From Meloidogyne chitwoodi (taxonomy: Eukaryota; Nematoda; Chromadorea; Rhabditida; Meloidogynidae): a DNA stretch of 64,000 nt. Shown here piece after piece: positions 1 through 10,107 of the stretch. Where the stretch lies: positions 2,232,001 to 2,296,000 of the forward strand of contig JACZZP010000003.1 in assembly GCA_015183035.1 (NCBI GenBank), in the 5' to 3' direction. The number at the start of each line of letters is the position of its first letter. Position 1 is the stretch's first letter. The translations under genes and the position numbers were made by a program. The notes beneath the pieces were generated by a model that was not told the origin of the DNA, ran no database searches, and was given only the letters and a program-made list of their open reading frames with translations.

Positions 1-1415
1 AATTAATTGCTTCTTTTGTATAGTTTGGGAGAATGTTAAAATCAAATTCAAATAATTTAACTATTTAAATTTGATTTAAATAATTTGAAAAAATGTCAAA
101 TAATTCAAAATTTTATATTGTAGAATTTGAGTTTCAGACTTGACCTCAGACTTCAATTCCACATTATTTCTCTTTTATTGTAGGATATGAATGGTGGTCT
201 TTTATAGACAACTTTAACGGTCTAGTATTCATACTATATAAGCACCAGTATAAACCAGTCTGAGTTAACCCTTGACAGTCTGCACTTCTCTACCATCACT
301 TCTATTGTATTGCTCTGTGATAAACTGTTGTATCGTAGAATAACAATAAGGCTAGCGACAGCACTTTATCACAAAAGTAGATAGTAACAATGGTAGCGAA
401 GAGAAGGGTCTCGGTCACTGGTCTTTGTGCTGATGACGGGGGACAGGGACTAGGCCAGGTCCTAGTATGTGTCCGCTTGACGAACTGTTAGACTGGCTTT
501 TATACTATATAAGCCTGACGGCTTATATAGTAACACTCACACCTTTACACATATCCAACATAAACCTATTTGCTTGTTGCTCGGCTACTTCTTCTGTTAA
601 TCTCGGATACGCAGACCTAAGTAGGATACTTAAGTCGTAACATTTATATTGCAAAATTTTAACCATTTTTGCACAAAGTCAAATTCAAAATTCGGATTTG
701 GAAACATATTAACAATTAAAATTTTAACATATATTTTGAAAAAGGAAAAGATTTGAAAGAAAAGAAAAAGTAAAGTAAAATTATACATAAATATAGGTGT
801 TTTTTCTTTCATTTTAGTTAACAAGTTATTAATTTTTGTTTAAATTTAACAATATCGTTTTTCCAATTTTATATATAAATTAATTTTTTTTAATTCACCA
901 AACTAATTTTTATCAACAATACATGCATATTTTTAAGAGAAAAGATGGATAAAATTTTTTGAATAAATTTAATAATACGTGGAAAATTAAAAAATTAAAT
1001 TTAAAATACATGGAATTAAAAAATTAAAATTGAAGTCTAGAAGCTACCATGAAATCAGTTGTTCTACCAGCTGTGATATTTAGAGGGGAAATGCTTTAAC
1101 TTTTTTTTATAATTAATTAAACACCAAAATTTATAATTTTTTAATTGTCAATAAATTAGGTCCAATATATTTAGTATTTGTGCAATTTAATAAACAAAAT
1201 TAGAGAAAAACGTTTAATAAATTTTAAAAATATTGTAATACGTGGATATGTCTTGCCTATTTTATAAAATAAATTTTTTTTAATATAATTATTTTAACAG
1301 CTTTATAATTAATTTAGATAAGTATGTATAAATGCTTACAGAATATTTTTTAATTTATTATATTTAAAATAATTATTAATATAATTTTTACTTTTAAATT
1401 AATTAATTAAAAAAA
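1..1415. other. Non-coding, transposon-like 5' region
   Basis: No convincing gene. Bases from about 180 to 620 are clearly less AT-rich than the surroundings and contain two copies of ACTATATAAGC (near 233 and 504), the second part of a perfect 14-bp stem hairpin. A TGG-starting stretch at 391 after a possible element end could be a primer-binding site of an LTR element, but no paired LTR is visible. The remainder is AT-rich and featureless. Reading it as a degenerate mobile element is an inference. Confidence 0.35.
503..532. repeat. Perfect inverted repeat (14-bp stem, 2+2 nt loop)
   Basis: TACTATATAAGCC at 503-515 faces its exact complement at 520-532 across the 4-base spacer TGAC. The left half resembles a promoter-like CTATATAAGC seen once more near 235. 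It could be a hairpin in an element end or a coincidental TATA-containing palindrome. Confidence 0.7.
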
Positions 1416-2291
1416 ATGAAAAATTCAACTTTAATATATTTAACAATTGCTTCTGTATTTTTTATAATTAGTTTAGATCAAGTTTCTCCTAAACACATAT
1501 GCAGTATCTCGTTTGTTCGCTGTAATAATAATCAAAAATGTTGTAATGGTTATAATGGAAAAAAAGAATTGTAAATTTTTATTCTTTTTACATTAAAAAA
1601 ATAAATATTAGGGAACAGAGCTTTTAAAAATTTCGCTTTTTGAGGTATTTTTTTTGATCTCGAAGATTTTGGAAAAATTTTTCAATTTTAAATATTGACA
1701 ATTTATAAAAAGTGCTACATTTTAGTATACCGAATGTAAAAATATTTATTAAAAGAAATAATATTCGATTTGTTTTTAGAGATGAGTCAAATGATATATA
1801 CCGTATTTCTTTTAATAGTTACTCTGACAATGAGTAATTATTTTTTCAACTTACCGTTGGAGGGGGTAATTAATAGAAGTGGGGTAATTAATGGAGGGAG
1901 GGCAATTAATCGAAGAAATACGGTAACTCTCATGGTGCTGTCATATGAATGGAGATATAGGCCCCTAAAAATCGAAAAACCATAGGAGGGATTAATTTGA
2001 ATAAAGTTATATTTAAAAGACCAAACTCGACTAGCTGAAGGCCAAAATTGAGAAGTAATAAATAAATAAAAAAAAACAATTAAGTATTTATAAATAAATA
2101 CATTGTTTAGTAAAAATTTCAAAAAGGAAAAGAAAATTAATATTTTAATTAATTTTAGTTTCCAAAATTAAATTTATAAATTATTATAAAAATTTTTTTT
2201 ATTTAGTTGCTGTCTTAAAACACAAGAATGCGATGAAAAAAATCGTGCATGGTATTTACTTTTAAGATTAAAAATTTTAAATAAATTTTAA
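1416..2291 (+). CDS. Putative small secreted cysteine-rich peptide (2 exons)
   Basis: The proposed exons are 1416-1570 and 2207-2291. The intron has a GT donor (TT|gtaaat) and a TTTAG acceptor, and together the exons give 80 codons (79 residues). The first 20 or so residues form a hydrophobic signal peptide starting MKNSTLIYL. The mature part carries seven cysteines spaced C-x6-C-x5-CC-x9-CC-x5-C, typical of disulfide-rich secreted peptides. The cysteine pattern continues in frame across the splice, which supports the join. Exon 2 could instead be spliced again at GCATG|gtattt near 2251, which would change the C-terminus and could supply an eighth cysteine. If unspliced, exon 1 alone reads to a stop at 1574 (52 residues). 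The family is not recognised and the function is unknown. The 3' end faces the DEG/ENaC gene on the opposite strand. Confidence 0.5.
1782..1985 (+). CDS. Possible small secreted peptide exon (weak)
   Basis: This 67-codon frame lies inside the proposed intron of the cysteine-rich peptide gene. A TTTTTAG acceptor-like site ends 2 bases before the ATG, as expected for a trans-spliced start. The N-terminus (MSQMIYTVFLLIVTLTM) is hydrophobic like a signal peptide and is followed by a small internal repeat (GVIN, GVIN, RAIN). The frame has no cysteines and no recognised family. A GT donor at 1923 could splice it onward. It may be an alternative first exon, a separate gene, or a chance frame. Confidence 0.2.
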   Translation: MSQMIYTVFLLIVTLTMSNYFFNLPLEGVINRSGVINGGRAINRRNTVTLMVLSYEWRYRPLKIEKP

Positions 2292-2743
2292 ATTAATTAA
2301 AAATAAATTTTAATAAAAAATTAATTTAAATAAATTAAAAAATAATATTATTAAGTTTAAACAAATTAAAATAAATTGTCAACTAAAATGAAAGAAATAA
2401 ACAATAATAAATATTATACAAAGTATATAATATTACTTTTCTTTATAACTTTACTTTCAAATATTTTATTCTTTTTCAAAAAATATTAAAATTATATTTT
2501 AATTAATTGAATAATGTAGTTAATAATTAAATTATATAATTTAATTATTTTTATAAAAAATTTATTTAATTTATTGTATTTTGGTTTATTAAAAACGGGA
2601 AAAAATGACAAACTCAAGGGGTATTTTTTTTTAAATTTTTTTACAAAAAATATAAAAAATAATCAAAGAATATTTAAAATTAAATCATTAAAAATTTAAA
2701 AATATTATTTTGTTAATAATTTCAATTAAAAAAAACATTTTAT
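2292..2743. other. AT-rich intergenic, no feature seen
   Basis: This gap separates two convergent gene 3' ends. It is extremely AT-rich with poly(A) and poly(T) runs; no coding signal is visible on either strand. Confidence 0.6.
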
Positions 2744-5700
2744 TTAATACGATGACTGGCGTTGTTGTGAATCTTAAAAGAAAATAATTATTAAAAAATA
2801 TTTAAATTATTTTTTATTACAAAAATTTTATTTTTTTTATTTTATACTATCACTCAATTTAAATATATATTACCATAATTAGGAGGAGGTGAATTATTTA
2901 ACTTTCCACCTTGTGTTTTTGGGAATGGACTCTCAAACACATTAACGGCAACCTAGAAATTTAATTTTTATAAAATTAATTATTAAATTTTAATTTTAAA
3001 TAATTAAAGACATTTGATCGACCCCAGAGGCTTCCATCCATAATATATATTATCGCTTAAAATAATATATACTAATATTTCTGTAAAATTGGAGAAGGGA
3101 GTCTAGAGGAGGAATTAGCATCCATTTTGTGATTTTCGACTCGAATATCGACAAAATTCAAGATTAGTACTCGGGGACTTTTAGAGAAGAGCGAGGACTG
3201 AAATAATCTATTGACGATATTTTAAAAAAAATTTTTTATCTCCAATTTTGACATCGATCGGATCTCAAGTCCTCGCTCTATCTTAGCGTATGAATTTTCC
3301 TTAATTTACAATTTCCAAGAAAAATGTAAATGAAAAAATGTCCTGATATTTATCATTTAAATTCTAATCCTAATTATTAATTCTATTCCATTCTCTAATT
3401 AATAATAAAAAATAAATTTTACCGGTCCACCAAAGGGATTCATTGAAATTTTCTTTTCATTTTCTCTTGTACTAGAATCAGACGAATATTTTTTGTTTGG
3501 TTGTTGATTTGATATTTTACTTGAAACTTTGTCTTTTTTAATTTTTTCATTAACTTTAAAAGCAGTTTTTTCAGTTAAAAATGTTATAAGTTGAATTAAG
3601 CTGAGAGCTGATAAACCTAACCAAACACCTATAGAACCACCAATTCCAGCAATAAATGTCCATAATGTCCAAACATATTTTTGTTCTAAATTTAGATATT
3701 CGAAAGCACCCCAACTTAGTTTGACATCGGTAATTGCTGAAAAAAAATTTTCTTTTAATTATAAAAATATGACATTAGAGTCAGGGACCCTCCCTTATGG
3801 TTATAAATAAATTAATTAATGTTTTTCTTTTTATTCCCTACTTTAAAAATAAAGAAAAAAAGAATTACCTGGATTAAGCGATCCTTTTCCCATTCTTGTA
3901 TTATGCACAGTATAACGAAGTTGAACACAATGTGGAAGACATTCTTTATTACAATCCTTTTCTTTTGTATTATTTAAACTAAAATATATATAAATATATT
4001 TTTTAAATAAAAATATATTTTCTACTTTTCTGGTAGTTGACATTTTTCGTAGTCACAAGAAGGGAATTTTTCTAATTCTTTTTTATCTAATACAAGATGT
4101 TGTAGTGTTAATGGAGTACATTTACAGTAATTCTTAATTATATTATTTAATAATTGAATATTACTCTTTTCCTAGAATGATGTCTTTTTGACCTTATGAA
4201 TTTCGGGTATTCCTCAATTGCGAAACACCCCCCATTTGAGTCTTAAAAATATTGTGTGAATTAAGAGACAAGACTTTGTCTTTCTCTACCATAAACATAT
4301 CAAAATATAATTTTAACAAGCTTCGCAGTAGTGCTTAATTTCTGAGACTCAAATGGGGGTTCAGAACCAAAAATTACCGAATTTCGGAAATATTAAAAAA
4401 ACTGGTTTATTACACCCTAATACAGATTAAAATTAAATTTGTGACTTTTCACATTTGACTTCATCAAGAACTAATTGACCTTAAGAGTATTAATAAAGAG
4501 AGAGTATATAAAAACAAGAGACTTATACAATAATTCTACTAAAATAATTAAATTAATTAATTACCCTAATCATTTGCATTCTACAACGACTTCTACATTC
4601 AAATTCATTGTCTTCAGCATCATCAACATCATCATAGTTTCTGCAAGCAGTAGCCTCATCATCATTTTCTAGCATTATGTAATGACCACGAATTTCAACT
4701 TTTGTTTCGTGTACATTGCCAACACAAAGCTTTTTTAATTTTAATTAATTTATAACTTTTTTTTACCCCTTCAAATGTTCCATCTCTTGAACGCCCCTTT
4801 CCTTCAAAATGCTTTGCCATATTAGAAGGACGTCCATGAAAATCAAGTGACATACACTCTTCTGTCTGATTATTAGTTAAAACACTTGGATCATGTTCCA
4901 CTTCCAGTTGAAAGAATTCACCCTTTAATTTTTTTATTAAATTTATTTTTTAAAGTTTTGGCCTAGACTCAGATGGTACTCAAAATTTTTTTGTAAAAGT
5001 TGATTTTTGTGTAAAGAATCTTTAGAGTCTTAAAAAAATTGTTTGAAGGTCATTAGAGTCTTAAAAATTTTTTGTAGGATAAATTCCTGACGTAAAAGGG
5101 ACTCTTGAGTCTCAAATCAAAAAAGTTTTTTTACTTGTTCTTTAATAGGTTGTGAACTTTCTTCATCCGGAAAATGAGGTTGAAAGCAAAGTTGTTTGTC
5201 AGAAAGCCAAGAAATTTTTATTTTAGTTTTAAAATTGTCAGATTCATTAAATGATGTTCTCATAAAATAATGCATTGACCTTAATAATAAATATATTTTT
5301 AAATTAATTAATAATAAAAACTTTTTTAATGTTTCAGTGCCAACTTTAAATGTAAAGTCTGTAAATGAAACATTACGTTCATCAATTGCGGATAACCATT
5401 TCTGAAATAAAACAGAATTTTATTATTTTTAAAAATATATAGTAATAATTGTTTTGAATGATTTTGAATTTTTAGATGTTTTGAGCACTATAAGTTATTA
5501 ATTATTGTTAGTAACCGGAAAAATCTATTTTTCCGTAAAAATAAGAATTTTGTATAAGAGCAAAATCATTCCGGATTTTTCAGAATTAATCTGTTCCGGA
5601 ATTAATCAGAGTTATGAAAAAATCATAATTCCGGATCAGAACTTAGAAAAAATCCGGTCTGATCCAGTTGACCGGACAGAATTTTTCAAATTAATCAATT

Positions 5701-6656
5701 CCGGAATTAATCAGAACTATGAAAAAACCAGAATTCCGGATCAGAACTCCAAAAAATCCGTACAATAAACATACTTTAACCAAATTTCGCAATCCTTTAA
5801 ACTTTGGACTGTTTTGAAATGTTTTAATATCACTCAACGCTTGTTGGTCAATTTTATCTCTTTCCATAGAATTTAGTGTTGATATTGCCTTTAAATTTTA
5901 AATAAATAAATATATTTATTTTTTAATGTAATACCTCATATGCACTAATAATTAATTCTTGTGGCCATGCGCTTCCATTCATAAAAGAATCTCTATCTGG
6001 CATTTTAGCAAGTATATTCTTAAAATTAAAATTTTTTAAATCACTTTCCTCTAATTTTACTATAAAAAGCGTTCATTAAAATTACCTCAACTTCACTTTT
6101 CCAATTTATTTTCTCTTTAGGTTGTATAGCATTAGCACCGAAATGACTCATTGCTTGTCTTTTACTCATACAAAATGTAATATTTGGAAAAGTTATTGAA
6201 CGATTAAATTGCATTGACATATCAGCACGTTTAGGAAAACCCAAATATTCAATTGTCTTTAAATTTTTATTAAAAAAGTTTTTTTAATTAAAATAGTTAA
6301 TTAGTAATTTAATTTAATTTTTGTTTTCAAATATTATAAAAATATTTTTCCCCTAAAAAATGTTTTAAAATCAGAAATCACTCATTCAGCTCCTTCAAAT
6401 CTCTTTCCTATTCTGCTACTTAAAAATTATTTTTATTCTGTGTTCTCCTCAAGTTTTAACAGTCAAGGAGGTCTTAATAAAACTTCTCTTTTTTCTTTGA
6501 GTTTTAATTTATTTATTTTTATTTTTTTAATTATACCAAATTTGTAGTTTCATAAATTGTCATTCCTGCCAAAAAAACAATTAGAAAATAAAAAAGCCAT
6601 CTTCTAAATTTTTTGGAATAAATAATACTATAAACTTGGTGTGTTCTGTCGACCAT
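2744..6656 (-). CDS. DEG/ENaC family (amiloride-sensitive type) sodium channel subunit
   Basis: A complete 13-exon gene (557 aa). Exons on the minus strand: 6537-6656, 6086-6256, 5935-6018, 5775-5888, 5322-5401, 5135-5279, 4767-4922, 4565-4729, 4026-4132, 3869-3978, 3423-3736, 2874-2952, 2744-2772; total 1674 nt in frame. Residues 19-36 form TM1 (RRWLFYFLIVFL), followed by the family's FPNITFC motif. The extracellular part has the paired-cysteine block (FECRSRC, YCKCTP, CLPHC). TM2 lies near 441-470 with GGSIGVWLGLS, including the pore GxS (GLS, 458-460). The cytoplasmic tail ends PPPNYDSQQRQSSY. Members form trimeric plasma-membrane cation channels used in mechanosensation, acid sensing or peptide gating; which subtype cannot be told here. 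One oddity is glutamine (SLIQL) where the family normally has glutamate just after the pore. An upstream acceptor-like TTTAG before the ATG suggests trans-splicing or an extra 5' exon. Confidence 0.92.
3188..3279. repeat. Foldback (inverted repeat) in DEG/ENaC intron 11
   Basis: AGAGCGAGGACT at 3188-3199 is exactly complementary to AGTCCTCGCTCT at 3268-3279, with further weak complementarity inside. It sits in the largest intron of the channel gene and looks like the core of a short non-autonomous element. Confidence 0.5.
4195..4385. repeat. Foldback element in DEG/ENaC intron 8
   Basis: CCCCCATTTGAGTCT at 4229-4243 is the exact complement of AGACTCAAATGGGGG at 4345-4359. Weaker complementarity extends outward (AATTTCGGGTA versus TACCGAATTTCGG), giving imperfect arms of about 45 bases. 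The arms contain the GAGTCT motif that recurs in introns across the window. This is MITE-like in form; no target-site duplication was established. Confidence 0.5.
5505..5765. repeat. CCGGAA/AATCAGA repeat cluster in DEG/ENaC intron 4
   Basis: Irregular tandem copies of TTCCGGAATTAATCAGA-type units fill most of this intron. An apparent 87-codon frame on the plus strand is only the translation of the repeat. The same core recurs in the chemoreceptor introns and elsewhere. Confidence 0.65.
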
Positions 6657-8478
6657 TTCTAAATGATTTATTTTTTTTAATTATTTTATTAAATGAAGGG
6701 CTTCTATCTCTAATATAATGACACTGTGATATCATAGAAATACTTAGATTTTCTTTTTTACTTGACAATTTTTTTACATGGCAAAATGTCTTATTTTTCA
6801 CTTAATGAATAATTAATTATTTATTAAGTGAGATCAAAAATATTAAAAATACATAATATTTAAGTAGTTAGTTAAAATAATTTGTTTTCATTAAATTAAA
6901 TTTTTTTTAAATTTAATTTTATTAAAAAAGGGAGAAAAGGTTTGATAAACTTGAATGAGAGGAGTAGTATATTTTATCAAAAACCAGTAAAATAAAGAGG
7001 TGCGTCTTTTTTTTAACTTTTTTTTCTAAAAGGTTCAAGACAAAATCGACGTTTATTTGATTAATTTATTTAATTGAATGACCTAATGATTTATTTATTT
7101 AAATAAATAAATTGTGTAATAGGTAAAAATTGGTTGTATTAATACAAAAAATGGATAAATAATTGAAATATGTTTTAAAATTTGAAATTTAAAAATTTGG
7201 TATTTGAAAAAATGGCATTCTGAAATATTTGACATCTTAATTTTTGAAATATTTTATCATTTTAGAATTTTCGACATTTTCATTCTGACTTTTTGAATTT
7301 TTTACATTTTGAAGTTTTCGTCATTTCGAAAGCGATTACATTTTTTTAAATTAATTAAAGTACATAAATATTTATTATTTATTTTTATATAGGTACCTAT
7401 TTATTTTCATTTCTCTTTTCTTTTCTATTTTAGTTATTTTTCTTAAAATATTTAATTAATTACTATAGGTAATATTTGAACTTAAAATTAAATTAAAAAA
7501 TTTAAAAATAAATCAACCAAAACAAAAATATAATTTAATTAAATGACACACAATTAAATTAAAAAATTAATTTTTTTTAATTTATTGAACTATAAAATAC
7601 GTCACAAAATTATCAACTTGACTAAATAAATAAAAATACAAACTAATTTGGAATATAATTTAAAAAAAATTAGAGGCTATAATACTAATTTTTAAAATAG
7701 CTTTTAATTAATAAAAAAGTCATAATTTTTTTGGTATATTTATTTAAATAAGGCAATAATTATAAATAATTTTAAAAATAAAATTAAAGTTTAATTGTCA
7801 GACTACTTTTTCTTTTGATTTTCACTAGGAATTGCATAATTAGCTTTTTAAAAATTATAATATTTGATCCAATATTTAGAAAAATAATGTTGATTTATTA
7901 TATCGGTATAATCTCTAATTTTTAATAAATTTTTTTAAGAAATCCATTTTTAAAAAATGTTAGTAAATTAATAAAAATGTTTTAAAACTTTATTTGGTCG
8001 TCCAGTAAAAAATTTATTTTTTTTTAATTTTGATACAAAAAGTATTTTTTATTTTAATTATATTTATTTTGCCATTTTAAATCATTTTTGTCACGCAATC
8101 TTAATAATTCTTAGTTTCCGCTTACTTACATTTTAACATTTTTACTTAAATTATTAAATAAAAAAATTAAAAATATATTTACTTGGTATTCAAATTTAAA
8201 TAATGGTAAATTTAATAAAGCTTTAAATGCCACTTAAAAACAAAAATTAGAATATTTAAATAGAAAGACTATTTAAATATTCTTTGTAATTTATGTTTGT
8301 TTCCTAACAACATTATTGAAAAAATAAAAATATTTTTCTTATTGTTAGTAAAAATAATAAAGGAAAAATTAATTTAAGTATTTATTAGAATTGCTCATTC
8401 CTACCAAACATATTTTATTTTTTATTATTTTTTATACAGAGTAAAATTAAAATTAATTAATTATTTAAATTAATAAAA
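6657..8478. other. AT-rich intergenic, divergent promoter region
   Basis: Lies between the start of the channel gene (-) and the start of chemoreceptor copy 1 (+), so it should hold both promoters. No coding signal is visible. Around 8085-8135 the sequence (CACGCAATCTTAATAATTC) has inverted homologues near 23320-23360 and 19690-19730, marking the edge of the chemoreceptor duplication. Confidence 0.5.
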
Positions 8479-10107
8479 ATGTTAAATAATAATCAAAGCA
8501 ACAATGATTTGTTTGGAATTGAAGTAAATCCAAATTTAGGCACTCCTGTAAGTTTAAATTAATAAAAATAAATTAATAATTATTTATTTAAAGCTTTACC
8601 AATCATTTTCCAATTCTGGTCAAACTTGGCAAATTATTTTACCTGCAACTTTACTTTTTATTATATCAATAATTAGTATAATATTAAATTTATTTGTTAT
8701 AATAATAACAATATTAACTTTAACATTACGTGGATCAGCTAATTATTTAATGGCTTTAATTTGTTTTTGTGAAGTTTTACATGCATCTGGACATTTTATA
8801 TTTTTTATTATTGCTATTACTGGAATAAATTTTATTCCTTTATTAGCTGCTAATTTATTAATGATTGTAAATATATTTAAATTATTTTAATTAATTTAAT
8901 TTATTAAGCATATGCTTTTTGCAATAAATATGACCATACCATTAATGCTTAGTGCTTCTGTTGACAGACTTTTTGCTGTTGCCGCTCCTAATTTGTAATA
9001 CTAAAAAAATTTATTATTTAATATTTTTCTTTTCTTTAAAATATTCTTATTTTTAAATTTAAAAATTAATTAAAAAATATATTTAGGCATAAAAAGGTTT
9101 ATATAGAACATAAACGTATTTATCTGAGTATTCACACATCTGTTTGTTTAATTTTTGGTCTCTACGGTGTTTATTTTATTACAGCATTTTCAATTAAAAA
9201 TCCTAACATGTAAGCCTTAAAAAATATTTAATATTAATAAAATTAATTTTAAAGACCAACAACCGCATGTTTAAGTGAAATTCTTTCTGGAGATGTTGGA
9301 AATGAGTATTTTATTTTTTGTGCTATTTTTAATTTTCTTACTGCATTTTGCTATTTTTTGATTTGGGCAATAATACGCTGTAAGAAAGGAGGCAAGTTTA
9401 TTTTTTCCTTACATAAAACTAAAATTTTACTGAAAAATTCAGAATTAAGACATAAAGTTTTCCGGAAAAATATTCTTAAAAATCAGAATTATTATATGTA
9501 CAAACTTAAGTTTAACCAAATAAACATTACTTAAGAATAAGTTACACTTGTTTCTTTTTAAATATAATTATGAAACTTCGTTTTCTGCAGTATTAGAAAA
9601 TTATAATCGAATTTTGTTTATAAATAAGTTTAATATTAATAAAACAAGTTTATTATACTTAAGATGTTTGGATACTAAACATTTTAATTTTTAGTAAGTG
9701 AAGAAACAAATACTAGATTGCTTCGTTCACTTGTTTGTATTATGTTTATATCAATTGGTGGTTATATTATAAACCTTTCAGTTTATCATATATTCTTTTA
9801 TATTAATGATAATAAAATATTTAATGCTATATTTTTATGGCAACTTGGATTTATTCCTGGGATTTTATTAAATATTGGGGCAGGTTCAAATGCTGTTATA
9901 CTTTATTTTACAAGGTTTTTTAAAGAAAAAATAAATATTAAAATTAAATTAATTTTTAGTTCTGAATATAGAAAAGCATTTAAACATAATTTAAACAAAA
10001 TGGCTAAAGTTTGTGGAATAATAAAAGGAACGAACACAATAACTGTAGTTTCTCCAATGTTTGCTACAAGTTCACAAAAATTAAGTAAAATTGGAAATAA
10101 TTATTAA
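8479..10107 (+). CDS. srsx-like seven-transmembrane chemoreceptor, copy 1
   Basis: Six exons: 8479-8547, 8594-8866, 8909-8994, 9087-9209, 9255-9391, 9695-10107; 1101 nt, 366 aa. Exon 2 encodes TM1-TM3 start (IILNLFVIII, LRGSANYLMAL). Exon 3 carries DRLFAV, the nematode equivalent of the DRY box, near residues 133-138. Exon 6 holds the last helices and SSEYRKAFK, typical of the Srsx group. Such receptors sit in the ciliary membrane of sensory neurons and couple to G proteins; the ligand is unknown. Intron 5 begins GCAAGT, a GC donor, where copies 2-4 have GT; using it restores the frame exactly. Exons 3-5 differ strongly from the other copies (SVDRLFAVAAPNL versus ATDRLFAVAFPLL), while exons 1, 2 and 6 are nearly identical. 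Family assignment is by pattern; another solo serpentine family is possible. Confidence 0.85.
9410..9500. repeat. Short CCGGAAAAAT/AATCAGAAT cluster in copy 1 intron 5
   Basis: Two or three degenerate units (AAAAATTCAGAATTAAG, TTTTCCGGAAAAATATTC, AAAATCAGAATT) occupy the position where copies 2-4 have larger arrays. It appears to be the contracted or ancestral state of that minisatellite. Confidence 0.5.

Noticed and set aside
390..491. 33-codon frame starting MVAKRRVSV
   Set aside because: Too short, no family match, in a probable mobile-element fragment.
1838..2122. 94-codon minus-strand frame with hydrophobic start
   Set aside because: AT-driven, antisense to the small secreted-peptide exons, with no motif or splice support.
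5505..5768. 87-codon plus-strand frame
   Set aside because: Lies wholly in an intron of the minus-strand channel gene and consists of CCGGAATTAATCAGA repeats.
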